A DNA stretch of 22,810 bases, from positions 26,804 to 49,613 of IMG/VR virus record IMGVR_UViG_3300030451_005683; one strand, given 5' to 3'. The notes under the pieces are model-generated. The model was given only the letters and a program-made list of their open reading frames with translations. It did not search any database and was not told the DNA's origin. The position numbers and the translations under genes are program-made. Origin of the DNA: a virus. Shown here in pieces: positions 1 through 7,043 of this stretch. Each line of letters starts with the position of its first letter. Within the stretch, counting starts at the first letter, position 1.

Positions 1-578
1 GAACTGGTAAAACTTTTGTGGTTTTATATCATGCCCTCAAGGAAGTCCTCGATCCTATTACACCATATAACAGGATTGTAATAGTAAGATCTCTTGTATC
101 TACAAGAGAGATAGGTTTCCTTCCCGGAGATCATGATGATAAGTCAGCACTATACCAGATTCCATACAAGAATATGGTAAAGTATATGTTTGAATTACCT
201 ACAGACAATGACTTTGAAATGTTGTGGGGTAATTTGAAGACACAGGAGAGTGTCAAGTTTTGGTCAACCAGTTTTGTCAGAGGCACAACACTTGATGATT
301 GTATTATGATTGTTGATGAGTGTCAGAACTTGAATTTTCATGAGTTAGATAGTATAATAACAAGAGTAGGAGAGAACTGTAAGATCCACTTCTGTGGTGA
401 CGCTGCACAAACCGACTTAGTAAAAACAAATGAGAAGAATGGTATCCTTGACTTCATGAAAATACTTGCAGCAATGCCTGAGTTTGATTCTATTGAATTT
501 GGTATTGAAGATATAGTAAGATCAGGATTAGTCAAGAGTTATATTCTCAACAAACTGGCAATGAGTATTGATGTTTAA
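1..578 (+). CDS. phoH: PhoH-like P-loop ATPase (5' end outside window)
   Basis: The reading frame is open from base 3, so the start lies upstream of the window. The first residues read TGKTFVVLYHALKEV, the end of a Walker A motif (GxGKT). A Walker B motif follows (CIMIVDECQN), and then FCGDAAQTD, a conserved PhoH/helicase-like segment. PhoH proteins are ATPases of the P-loop superfamily. The bacterial gene belongs to the phosphate-starvation regulon and the phage copy is very common in marine T4-like cyanophages, but its role during infection is not settled. The stop overlaps the start of the downstream exonuclease by 8 bases, which suggests translational coupling. Family assignment is firm. 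Regulation cannot be judged because the upstream region is missing. Confidence 0.9.
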   Translation, partial: TGKTFVVLYHALKEVLDPITPYNRIVIVRSLVSTREIGFLPGDHDDKSALYQIPYKNMVKYMFELPTDNDFEMLWGNLKTQESVKFWSTSFVRGTTLDDCIMIVDECQNLNFHELDSIITRVGENCKIHFCGDAAQTDLVKTNEKNGILDFMKILAAMPEFDSIEFGIEDIVRSGLVKSYILNKLAMSIDV

Positions 579-1236
579 TCATGTAGAGTGTGATCTTCCT
601 GCACTATCAAGGAAGACTATCGATGGTGTCCGATATTATTCGGTTGATGATAGACCGATGGTATCCATCACCTCTGTCACATCATATTGGAACAGAGAAA
701 TCTTCAAGAAATGGAGAGCGAGAATTGGTGAGGAGGAAGCAAACCGAATCACTAAGAAGGCAACCAATCGTGGTACAAAAACTCACGAGTTGATAGAACA
801 CTTCTTACTCAATGAAGATGTTGTGTTAGACAACCCTAGCACTAAGATGTTATTCACTCAAGCAAAAAAAGAGTTGAAAAACATAAATAACATCTATGCG
901 TTAGAGAAATCTCTATACAGCAGAGAATTAGGAGTAGCAGGGACGGTAGATTGCATCGCAGAGTACAAAGGAGAACTTGCAATCATTGACTTCAAAACTG
1001 CAGAGAAACCTAAACCTGTTGATTGGATCGAGAACTATTTTGTACAGGCAGCAGCATATGCTTGTATGTTCTATGAGATCACAGACATCCCCGTCAAGAA
1101 ACTTGTCATTCTCATGACATGTACCAACGGAGAGGTGAAAGTTTACGAAGAGTATGATAAGATGAAATATATGAGAAAACTTGTCCAGTACATCCAACTA
1201 TTCGTCGAGGAAAAACTAAATGAAATCAAAAAGTGA
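571..1236 (+). CDS. PD-(D/E)XK exonuclease, cyanophage type
   Basis: This 221-aa protein shows the PD-(D/E)XK nuclease layout: GTKTHELIE around residues 69-76 (His72), Glu112 in an ALEKSLYS context, GTVD with Asp127, then IIDFKT (Asp140 and Lys142), and a helix carrying QAAAYA at about 159-164. This is the arrangement of RecB-like and MGME1-like exonucleases, and the order of metal-binding acid, D-x-K and Gln-helix is intact. A likely role is processing DNA ends during replication, recombination or host-genome degradation. I chose ATG at 571 over the in-frame TTG three bases upstream. The gene overlaps phoH by 8 bases and gp33 by 17 bases. The family call is strong. The exact substrate is inferred. 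Confidence 0.85.
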   Translation: MFNHVECDLPALSRKTIDGVRYYSVDDRPMVSITSVTSYWNREIFKKWRARIGEEEANRITKKATNRGTKTHELIEHFLLNEDVVLDNPSTKMLFTQAKKELKNINNIYALEKSLYSRELGVAGTVDCIAEYKGELAIIDFKTAEKPKPVDWIENYFVQAAAYACMFYEITDIPVKKLVILMTCTNGEVKVYEEYDKMKYMRKLVQYIQLFVEEKLNEIKK

Positions 1237-1483
1237 AGTCAAGGAGATGATCAAGAAGAACTTTCTCTGTTCAGAGAAGTTTGCTATGGAGATCGAGAAA
1301 CTTGTCAAAGAAAATGAATCTATGAATTACATAGAGGCAATTTGTCATTACTGTGAAGAGAATAGTATAGAGATTGATAATGTCAACAAACTTATATCTA
1401 AACCATTGAAGGAGAAGTTGAAGTGTAATGCTATCAACCTAAATTATTTGAAGAGAACATCTAAAGCAAAGTTTACCATCTAA
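1220..1483 (+). CDS. 33: gp33-like late-transcription co-activator
   Basis: This 87-aa protein has the pattern I recognise from cyanophage gp33: a hydrophobic helix, an I-E-A-I-x-x-x-C-E-E-N segment (YIEAICHYCEENSIEIDNV), then K-L-I-S-x-P-L-K-E-K-L and A-I-N-L-N-Y-L. In T4, gp33 bridges the host RNA polymerase beta flap and the gp45 sliding clamp, allowing activated transcription from late promoters. T4 gp33 is 112 aa, so this version is shorter, as is usual in cyanophages. An AG-rich ribosome site (GAGG) precedes the ATG, and the gene starts 17 bases inside the exonuclease. The stop abuts the next ATG directly. The T4-type late promoters elsewhere in the window (TATAAATA) fit with a gp33-dependent system. 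Confidence 0.7.
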   Translation: MKSKSEVKEMIKKNFLCSEKFAMEIEKLVKENESMNYIEAICHYCEENSIEIDNVNKLISKPLKEKLKCNAINLNYLKRTSKAKFTI

Positions 1484-2677
1484 ATGGCAGGAGTTTACTG
1501 CAAGTTTCCATTCATGCATCTGTTCAGTGATTCATATCACATGATGATGCCATGTTGTTATACAGTTTGTGATCATCCATATAAATCTGAGAAGAATGCA
1601 TCATTCAAAGCGGTGCATCTGAAAGAAGGAGCATACGATTTTTTCAAGAGTGAACCAATGAGTCAGTTGAGACGGGACATGATGAAACCCGATCCACTGA
1701 CTCCTTTAGTGAGAGATGTGTGTAGAAATTGTATTGCTGCTGAAGAAGCAGGATTAGAGTCACCAAGAAAACCATTAGCAAAAGTTCCTCTTGGTAGAGT
1801 GATTGATATCAAGATGAGAATATGGGGTAATGCATGCAATCTCACATGCTTTATGTGTAATATAAAAAACTCTAGTAGTAGGCAGATACAAGCAAAGAAA
1901 TTAGTAGAATATAATCCAAAGGTCAGAGAATTTTTGGGTATGGATCACGTTGATAATTTCAATGAGGGTGAGATAGGATATGATTTGGCGATTGATAATC
2001 CAGAACTGTTTGATATACAATTACAATCATTCAGAAAACTAGCACCTAAGATAAGATCATTCACCATCATAGGTGGAGAACCATTTGTCATGCCATCACA
2101 TTATAAGTTGTTGGACATGTTGATTGAGTCAGGTGAGTCAAAGAATATCAAGATCATCTATATTTCCAATATGACAACCTTACATTGGAATGAAAAGAAG
2201 ATTACAGATTACTTCAAGCATTTCAATGAGGTAGAAATCAGTTGGTCAGTTGAGGGTTATGGTAAGTATAATGATTATATGAGAAACAATTCTGACTGGG
2301 GTAAAATTATAGACAACATCAAGGAGTTTACTCCTCACTTATCTTTATTCCAAGCAGGAATTACTCTATCATCACTGTCTGTTCTACAACTAGATAAACT
2401 TGTAGACTGGTGTATCAAATGTAATATACCATACAAGTTCAACAACGTAGTTAATCCACAGGTCTGTAGGATTGATGCTCTTCATCCTAATGTCAGAAAA
2501 AGATTGGCAGACAAGTATGAAGGAACTAATTTGGAGTTCTTATGTCAAGCATTGAGAGAGGACATTCCAGACTGGGAAGAGCGTTGGAATAATTTCTTGG
2601 AATACACTGAAGCGATTGATCATGTTAACAAAACAGACTACAAAGAAGTTTTCCCAGAACTGTGTGATTTGTCTTAA
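1484..2677 (+). CDS. Radical SAM protein with auxiliary Cys motifs (twitch/SPASM-like)
   Basis: This 397-aa protein carries the radical SAM signature C-x3-C-x2-C at Cys118, Cys122 and Cys125 (ACNLTCFMCN), followed by a GGEP motif (IIGGEP) that contacts S-adenosylmethionine. N-terminal to the core are Cys6, a PCC pair (24-25), Cys29 and CRNC at 80-83. Such cysteines in twitch/SPASM-type relatives can bind an auxiliary Fe-S cluster. Enzymes of this group generate a 5'-deoxyadenosyl radical to modify peptides or small molecules. The substrate cannot be told from sequence. The ATG follows the gp33 stop with no gap, so the gene is fused into the gp33 transcription unit. It is the first gene of an accessory cassette with three sugar-related genes, so a nucleotide-sugar or surface-modification role is possible but is inference. 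Confidence 0.85.
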   Translation: MAGVYCKFPFMHLFSDSYHMMMPCCYTVCDHPYKSEKNASFKAVHLKEGAYDFFKSEPMSQLRRDMMKPDPLTPLVRDVCRNCIAAEEAGLESPRKPLAKVPLGRVIDIKMRIWGNACNLTCFMCNIKNSSSRQIQAKKLVEYNPKVREFLGMDHVDNFNEGEIGYDLAIDNPELFDIQLQSFRKLAPKIRSFTIIGGEPFVMPSHYKLLDMLIESGESKNIKIIYISNMTTLHWNEKKITDYFKHFNEVEISWSVEGYGKYNDYMRNNSDWGKIIDNIKEFTPHLSLFQAGITLSSLSVLQLDKLVDWCIKCNIPYKFNNVVNPQVCRIDALHPNVRKRLADKYEGTNLEFLCQALREDIPDWEERWNNFLEYTEAIDHVNKTDYKEVFPELCDLS

Positions 2678-3350
2678 GATAGGCAAGTTATATTCACATG
2701 AGTATGTAAACAATCTATACAAAGCGATCAGAGAGCAGACTGATGATGATGTGCTATGTTTTACTGATGATCCTACAGGAATACATCCAGACATTTACAC
2801 ATATGATATGCAACCACGAGTAAGTGAAGGGTGGTGGCCAACTTGGAATAAGGTAGAGATATTTGGTAGAGATGAGTTGTTGAGATATGAACGTAAGTTT
2901 TACTTTGATTTAGATCTAATCATACAAGGAGATCTGTCTCCTATATTTGAATCGAAAGAAGATTGGGCAGTGATCAGAGCAGTGTGGAAGGGTGTCAAGT
3001 TTAGGGTTGCACATCCACATGAACCACAGTATAATACCAGTGTCATGACTTGGTTAGACAACAGATGGATCTATGAAAGATGGGAGTCTGATTGGAGAAC
3101 CATTGTAAAGAACATAGTTGGAACTGATAAATGGTATCATAGATCAGGTATCAAACCAACATTCTTTCCAAAGATTTTCTACTCTTACCGTGAAGGTTGT
3201 CTTCCAAAACATTACTGGGAGAATGATATGAAACCATGCTTTGAATACAGACCTGAGTTCTCAGTCTGTTTGTTCCATCAGGAACCACCCATCACAGATC
3301 TATCTAAAGATCATCCATTGTACAAACACTGGAGCAAAATTGACTTTTAG
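2622..3350 (+). CDS. Putative glycosyltransferase with DLD (DxD) motif
   Basis: The protein is about 242 aa. The central FYFDLDLIIQGDLSPIF (about residues 93-109) matches the metal- and nucleotide-sugar-binding region of GT-A fold glycosyltransferases such as family GT8, where the usual form is LYLDxDxxxxGDL. The N-terminal VICLKIGKLYSHEYVNNLY resembles the first strand and helix of that fold. Acceptor and sugar are unknown. The ATG at 2622 overlaps the radical SAM gene by 56 bases. A GTG at 2664, just before ICLKIGK, is a serious alternative start because the fold should begin there. The final codons (SKIDF-stop) belong to a 75-nt module repeated at 8153-8227. Confidence 0.65.
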   Translation: MLTKQTTKKFSQNCVICLKIGKLYSHEYVNNLYKAIREQTDDDVLCFTDDPTGIHPDIYTYDMQPRVSEGWWPTWNKVEIFGRDELLRYERKFYFDLDLIIQGDLSPIFESKEDWAVIRAVWKGVKFRVAHPHEPQYNTSVMTWLDNRWIYERWESDWRTIVKNIVGTDKWYHRSGIKPTFFPKIFYSYREGCLPKHYWENDMKPCFEYRPEFSVCLFHQEPPITDLSKDHPLYKHWSKIDF

Positions 3351-3406
3351 TTTACCAGATTCCGGAAAAAAAATCCCGGCAAAATTTTACCCCCTAGGTT
3401 TTTTAT
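3332..3406 (+). repeat. 75-nt gene-end/leader module, copy A
   Basis: This stretch aligns without gaps to 8153-8227, with about 55 of 75 bases identical by hand count. It covers the last codons of the glycosyltransferase gene (SKIDF-stop), a CCGG-A8-TCCCGG core, and TAGG followed by T6 running into the epimerase ATG. The stem is weak here (only CCGG/CCGG) and no long U-tract follows it directly, so termination should be poorer than in copy B. The TAGG at 3396-3399 is well spaced to serve as the epimerase ribosome site. Confidence 0.75.
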
Positions 3407-4364
3407 GAGAGTATTAGTGACAGGTGGATGTGGATTCATAGGACATAGAGTCGTACATCTACTTGAGAAACAAGGACATGATGTTCTGATTGTAGATAAT
3501 CATACTACCTATGGGTCGATTGAATCTGATGAGTTAGTAGATCTTGTAAAGGAAAGAAAAAGATTTATAAAATCTAAGGTATTGACGACAGATATCTGTG
3601 ACTTCGTAGCATTATATAAAGCAATGGAATTTGATCCTGATGTAGTAGTGCATCTAGCATCATTCCCTAGACAAAAGAGTGTTGACATTAATCCTCAAGA
3701 GGGTGTCAAGACTATGATGGAAGGTCTCTTGAATGTCTTAGAGATATCTAAGAACAGAAGATTGATTTATATCTCATCATCTATGGTGTATGGTGATATG
3801 AATGGTCCTGCTAGAGAAGATGATCCATGCAATCCGAAGGGTCTGTATGCTATCATGAAGTATACTGGTGAGAAGATGGTGAAAGATTATGGTAGAAGAT
3901 TTGGTATGGAATATAATATTATAAGACCATCAGCAGTTTATGGTCCTCGTGATGTGGGTGACAGAGTGGTTGCAAAATTCTTACTCAACGTTAGAACAGG
4001 CAGACCTCTTACAGTCAATGGTGTAGAAGAGAAACTAGATTTTAGTTTTGTAGATGATACTGCTAGTGGTATCTGTAGAGTTGTAAATGTTGGTTTACCA
4101 AATGAGACTTATAATATAACAAGGGGGCAGGCAAGAACAATCTATGATGCAGCACAGTGTATAATAGATATGGTTGGTGATGGTGAGGTAATAGTTCAAG
4201 AAAAAGATGGCAAGTTTCCTAGCAGAGATGCCCTGTGCATTGATAAAGCAAGGGAACAACTCGGATACAATCCAACAACAAACTTAGAGGAGGGTCTACA
4301 AATTTATTATGATTGGTTCACAGAGTTCTACGATCACGTTCACTGGTTTACAACGTCAGTATAA
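3405..4364 (+). CDS. NAD-dependent epimerase/dehydratase (extended SDR)
   Basis: This 319-aa protein is full length for the extended short-chain dehydrogenase family. It has the Rossmann glycine motif GGCGFIG at residues 7-13, Asp31 after the second strand (LIVDNH) for NAD ribose binding, the catalytic serine region ISSSMVYG (about 123-130) and the Y-x3-K dyad at Tyr148/Lys152. NIIRPSAVYGPRD is the usual motif of UDP-glucose 4-epimerase and dTDP-glucose 4,6-dehydratase relatives. It probably interconverts a nucleotide sugar, and the adjacent DegT aminotransferase suggests a keto-sugar product later aminated. The precise reaction is not readable. A TAGG site lies 5 bases before the ATG. The DegT gene starts 56 bases before this stop. 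Confidence 0.88.
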   Translation: MRVLVTGGCGFIGHRVVHLLEKQGHDVLIVDNHTTYGSIESDELVDLVKERKRFIKSKVLTTDICDFVALYKAMEFDPDVVVHLASFPRQKSVDINPQEGVKTMMEGLLNVLEISKNRRLIYISSSMVYGDMNGPAREDDPCNPKGLYAIMKYTGEKMVKDYGRRFGMEYNIIRPSAVYGPRDVGDRVVAKFLLNVRTGRPLTVNGVEEKLDFSFVDDTASGICRVVNVGLPNETYNITRGQARTIYDAAQCIIDMVGDGEVIVQEKDGKFPSRDALCIDKAREQLGYNPTTNLEEGLQIYYDWFTEFYDHVHWFTTSV

Positions 4365-5286
4365 GTTTCTTCGAGATCAAATACTAGAGGCAACTGATCA
4401 TGTGTATTCTACGGGTCAACATATGTTGGGTCCGAATACAAGATACTTTGAGCAGTGGTTGACAAAGAAGAACAAACAACCCACACTCACAGTAGATAAT
4501 GGTACACAGGCATTAGAAATTGTAGCAGAGTGGTACAAGAAAACTTATGATGGCACTGTATATCTTCCTGCATTCTCATTCATTGCTACAGACAATGCAT
4601 TCAAGAGAGTGGGTTGTAAGATAAAGTATGTTGAGGTAGATGAATATGGATTGATGCAAGATGCACATGCAGAGGAGTGGACAGATCTTGTTGTATTGGT
4701 AGGACTATACGGAGCAGCACTCAAACCACAGAAAGGAATCATATGTGAAGATGGTGCACAGAATTGGACAGGTAATGGATTCAAAAGAATTGGTGATATA
4801 TGCACAATGTCATTCGACCCAATGAAAAACCTACCTAATTATGGGAATGGTGGTGCTATTTGCACATCTATACCTGAGTTGTATGAGTTTATAAAAAACT
4901 TCCGTCACCATCATCATCCAAAGTACACAGATGTAGCAACTAATTCAAAGATGAGTGAGTTAGATTGTGCATGCATGATGATCAAGGCAAAGTATTTGGA
5001 GGAGTGGGAAAGAAGGAGAAAAGAGATCGCTAAGTATTGGATGGAGAATTGTAAGCATAAGGTATTGATAAATGATTTGTACTCACATGCTGTACAAAAG
5101 TTTGTCATTCAACTTGATGATAGGGATGACTTTAGAGAGAAAGTATGTTATCCTACTAGAATCAACTATCCATACACACTAGCACCCACAGAGAATGCAG
5201 TGAAGTTATCTAAGACAGTTGTATCGTTACCAATTTATCCTGAGTTGACAGATGCTGAAGTCGAGATTATCAATGACACCCTTTGA
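4309..5286 (+). CDS. DegT/DnrJ/EryC1/StrS-family PLP aminotransferase
   Basis: This 325-aa protein has the features of sugar aminotransferases: a VDNGTQALE phosphate-binding turn (about 62-70), LPAFSFIAT (86-94), the EDGAQ segment with Asp148 and Gln151 that contact the PLP ring, and the Schiff-base lysine Lys173 in SFDPMKNLPNYGNGG. These enzymes transfer an amino group from glutamate to a keto nucleotide sugar. It lies directly downstream of the epimerase with a 56-base overlap, so the two probably act in sequence. The protein is somewhat shorter than typical cellular members (about 370 aa), and its C-terminal part is compact. GAGGAGG lies about 14 bases before the ATG. The next gene (gp59) overlaps its 3' end by 14 bases. 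Confidence 0.87.
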   Translation: MIGSQSSTITFTGLQRQYKFLRDQILEATDHVYSTGQHMLGPNTRYFEQWLTKKNKQPTLTVDNGTQALEIVAEWYKKTYDGTVYLPAFSFIATDNAFKRVGCKIKYVEVDEYGLMQDAHAEEWTDLVVLVGLYGAALKPQKGIICEDGAQNWTGNGFKRIGDICTMSFDPMKNLPNYGNGGAICTSIPELYEFIKNFRHHHHPKYTDVATNSKMSELDCACMMIKAKYLEEWERRRKEIAKYWMENCKHKVLINDLYSHAVQKFVIQLDDRDDFREKVCYPTRINYPYTLAPTENAVKLSKTVVSLPIYPELTDAEVEIINDTL

Positions 5287-5857
5287 CACCTATAAAATAT
5301 ATCTTGCAATGAAGAGTCACTTCACCAGAGAGAAGTATGATTACTTTCAGTATGGTGGTAAGACTAATGCTAGTGTAGATTCATTTTATAAAAGAAAGGA
5401 CAGATATTTTTTCGAGAAAACATCAAGGAAGTATCCAGATGAGGAGGTCAAACAATTCTTTGTTGCTAATTTTGTAGAGTCAACTGATCCTCAGAGTCTT
5501 TGGATAGGGACAATCGCTAGGACAGGTGATGCAAATTACTCAGCATGGCAGAAGAGACAGCAGAGTTTATACTATAAGTTTACTCAAGAGATAGATGAAT
5601 TATGTAAAGTTCCTTTTGCAGAGTGGTTCACAGGTAAAGGTCATCCACACATACTCAAGTGCCATCTAAGAGATGAATTGAGTATTGAGAATATGATAAT
5701 TTTAGATAAGGTGTTTGGATATAAGAAGAACTTTGATAAGACTTTGACTGACCCTGTATGGGAGAAAATTAGTATGAAAATGAAGAAGTATTCTCCATTT
5801 CTAAATATTGATGTATTTAAATACAAAACCTATCTAAAGGAACAACTTTATGAGTAA
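5273..5857 (+). CDS. 59: gp59-like DNA helicase loader
   Basis: This 194-aa protein begins MTPFDTYKIYLAMKSHF and contains the cyanophage gp59 signatures GKTNASVDSFYKRKDRYFFEK and TDPQSLWIG, and near the C-terminus LTDPVWEKISMKMKKYSPFLNID. T4 gp59 (217 aa) binds forked DNA and gp32 and loads the gp41 replicative helicase. The start is set at ATG 5273, not the ATG at 5252, because the family begins MTPFDxYKxY. The location fits: gene 59 sits between 33 and 32 in T4, and the same order is kept here apart from the inserted sugar cassette upstream. It overlaps the DegT gene by 14 bases and the next gene by 8. Confidence 0.85.
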   Translation: MTPFDTYKIYLAMKSHFTREKYDYFQYGGKTNASVDSFYKRKDRYFFEKTSRKYPDEEVKQFFVANFVESTDPQSLWIGTIARTGDANYSAWQKRQQSLYYKFTQEIDELCKVPFAEWFTGKGHPHILKCHLRDELSIENMIILDKVFGYKKNFDKTLTDPVWEKISMKMKKYSPFLNIDVFKYKTYLKEQLYE

Positions 5858-6179
5858 ATTCTTCGGGTCACAGATCATACAAGAAGAACTACAAGACATA
5901 TTTGAGACACAAAAAGATCTCTACTCTGTCATAATGCAGTTTGCCACCATGAGTGATGAAGAGAAGAAAGAACATATGATAAAACTGATAGATCTTATTG
6001 ATAAGCAAGAAGTTATGTGGACAAGACTGTCTTTATCAGATGATCCGGATGCGAAGAAGATGCAGGAAAAAATTCAAATGACCTCTGCTGCTATGGGATT
6101 CAAAGAAGTTAATATGAACACAATATTCAAGAACATGAGACAAACTTTACGAGAATTATCTGATAAATTACATACATAA
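5850..6179 (+). CDS. DUF1825-family protein
   Basis: This 109-aa protein begins SKFFGSQIIQEELQDIF and contains a helix with MWTRLSLSDDPDAKKMQEK, then MRQTLRELSDKL at the end. This matches the DUF1825 family, found almost only in cyanobacteria and their phages. The function is unknown; it appears all-helical and soluble. AGGA precedes the ATG, which lies in an 8-base overlap with the gp59 stop (ATGAGTAA). It shares the gp59-gp32 operon, so expression in the early/middle phase is inferred. Confidence 0.75.
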   Translation: MSKFFGSQIIQEELQDIFETQKDLYSVIMQFATMSDEEKKEHMIKLIDLIDKQEVMWTRLSLSDDPDAKKMQEKIQMTSAAMGFKEVNMNTIFKNMRQTLRELSDKLHT

Positions 6180-6200
6180 TATTATATTACTCATTAGTAC

Positions 6201-6500
6201 ATGTTATCAACAGCATACCGCCTTCGGTTAGAAGGTATTTGCAAATCAATTGCAGCAGGAACAGAAGTTAGTGTAGAAGATATGATATGGGCACAGAAAT
6301 TGTCGAAAGCAAATACATCTGCTAGAGGTATGTTGAGTACAGCAAGAAGAATGAGAACAAATCCTAACGATTCTTTTCTGAATAACTTGAATATAGGAGA
6401 CCCCGATTCAAGTAATCATCGTAGGGGTTTCGGATCTCCAGAAGATGTGTTAGACTGGTTTCATCAGGACAGACCTGATGATTGGAGGCAACGAGACTAA
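6201..6500 (+). CDS. Conserved cyanophage hypothetical protein
   Basis: This 99-aa protein has a basic helical N-terminal half (YRLRLEGICKSIAAG, MIWAQKLSKANTSARGML) and a C-terminal GDPDSSNHRRGF segment ending in DWFHQDRPDDWRQRD. I recognise this as a pattern recurring in T4-like cyanophages between gp59 and gp32, but no function is known to me. There is a 21-base gap upstream containing AT-rich sequence. The stop and next ATG overlap by one base (TAATG). Confidence 0.7.
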   Translation: MLSTAYRLRLEGICKSIAAGTEVSVEDMIWAQKLSKANTSARGMLSTARRMRTNPNDSFLNNLNIGDPDSSNHRRGFGSPEDVLDWFHQDRPDDWRQRD

Positions 6501-6787
6501 TGTTAGCATTTTTATTCACAGCAGCAGGGTTTCTAAACCTGATGTTTTACATATTCGCAATTGGATTTGTAATATCTCTGCTATTAGAACAGTGGTTGAA
6601 ATTTAGACCACTTTCTGCTGACTCAACAATGAATGAAAGAAATATGTACATTGTACAGAGCAATAGAAGATACTGTTGGAGACAGGCATGGGTGACCAAT
6701 TTATTCTGGTTCTTATGTAATGTAGGATTGTATATTGTATCAAGGAATATGCAAACTCCATCAGACACATTCTGGAATGGGATATAG
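6500..6787 (+). CDS. Small putative membrane protein
   Basis: This 95-aa protein has a long hydrophobic N-terminal segment (about residues 1-30, MLAFLFTAAGFLNLMFYIFA onwards) and a second hydrophobic stretch (TNLFWFLCNVGLYIVSR, about 69-85), which suggests two membrane spans joined by a polar loop. ATG at 6500 is preferred over the TTG at 6482 because GGAGG (6484-6488) is properly spaced for it. The function is not recognised. It is translationally coupled to the upstream gene through a TAATG overlap. Confidence 0.65.
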   Translation: MLAFLFTAAGFLNLMFYIFAIGFVISLLLEQWLKFRPLSADSTMNERNMYIVQSNRRYCWRQAWVTNLFWFLCNVGLYIVSRNMQTPSDTFWNGI

Positions 6788-6793
6788 AGAACT

Positions 6794-6943
6794 ATGTTAG
6801 GACTAACACTACTAATTCTGTGTATCCCCTTTGTTGTGCTGACACTATTTTTTGGTACAAAAGGAGGGTTTTATGACAGTGATGACTATGATGGACATGG
6901 CACTGCTCATAAGGTTTTAGTTGATGATGAAACCGAGATATAA
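6794..6943 (+). CDS. Very small membrane-anchored protein (49 aa)
   Basis: The ORF encodes MLGLTLLILCIPFVVLTLFF followed by GTKGGFYDSDDYDGHGTAH and an acidic tail. This gives one N-terminal transmembrane helix and a glycine- and aspartate-rich polar end. It starts 6 bases after the preceding stop and has the same bias and orientation as its neighbours. I believe similar mini-proteins occur upstream of gp32 in other cyanophages. No function can be proposed beyond membrane association. Confidence 0.6.
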   Translation: MLGLTLLILCIPFVVLTLFFGTKGGFYDSDDYDGHGTAHKVLVDDETEI

Positions 6944-6946
6944 TAC

Positions 6947-6975
6947 TTGACCTTACCTAAATAGTATGTTATATT
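6947..6975 (+). promoter_or_regulatory. Sigma70-like promoter for gp32
   Basis: TTGACC at 6947-6952 and TATATT at 6970-6975 are separated by exactly 17 bases. This is a good match to the bacterial housekeeping promoter consensus. Transcription would start near 6982, giving a leader of roughly 60 bases before the gp32 ATG at 7044. The host polymerase should read it without phage factors, which fits early or middle expression of gp32. Confidence 0.6.
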
Positions 6976-6981
6976 AATCTT

Positions 6982-7043
6982 GTTGTATGCAAGGTGCTAA
7001 TCCACCGATTTATTCAATCCGACGAATCCAACTAATCAAACTA
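6982..7043 (+). promoter_or_regulatory. gp32 5' leader with two short potential hairpins
   Basis: Two small inverted pairs are visible: GGTG-CTAATC-CACC and GATT-TATTC-AATC. T4 gp32 represses its own translation by binding a leader pseudoknot and the unstructured sequence next to it, so this leader is the place to look for an analogue. The stems are only 4 bp each, so this is suggestive only. An upstream in-frame ATG at 6987 is not preferred as the gene start. Confidence 0.3.

Noticed and set aside
881-890. CATAAATA on the plus strand within the exonuclease gene
   Set aside because: Matches 7 of 8 late-promoter bases but is over 300 bases before the next start, so no gene fits it.
928-1197. 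Minus-strand ORF of 89 codons opposite the exonuclease
   Set aside because: Lies wholly inside a well-supported nuclease gene and has no recognisable motif; it is an antisense shadow.
4903-4918. Run of four histidines in the DegT aminotransferase
   Set aside because: A natural local cluster without a metal-site pattern; not evidence of a tag or artefact.
6987-7043. N-terminal extension of gp32 from the ATG at 6987
   Set aside because: The added 19 residues are not gp32-like, and the family start MSFANLKK with a promoter and leader upstream supports 7044.
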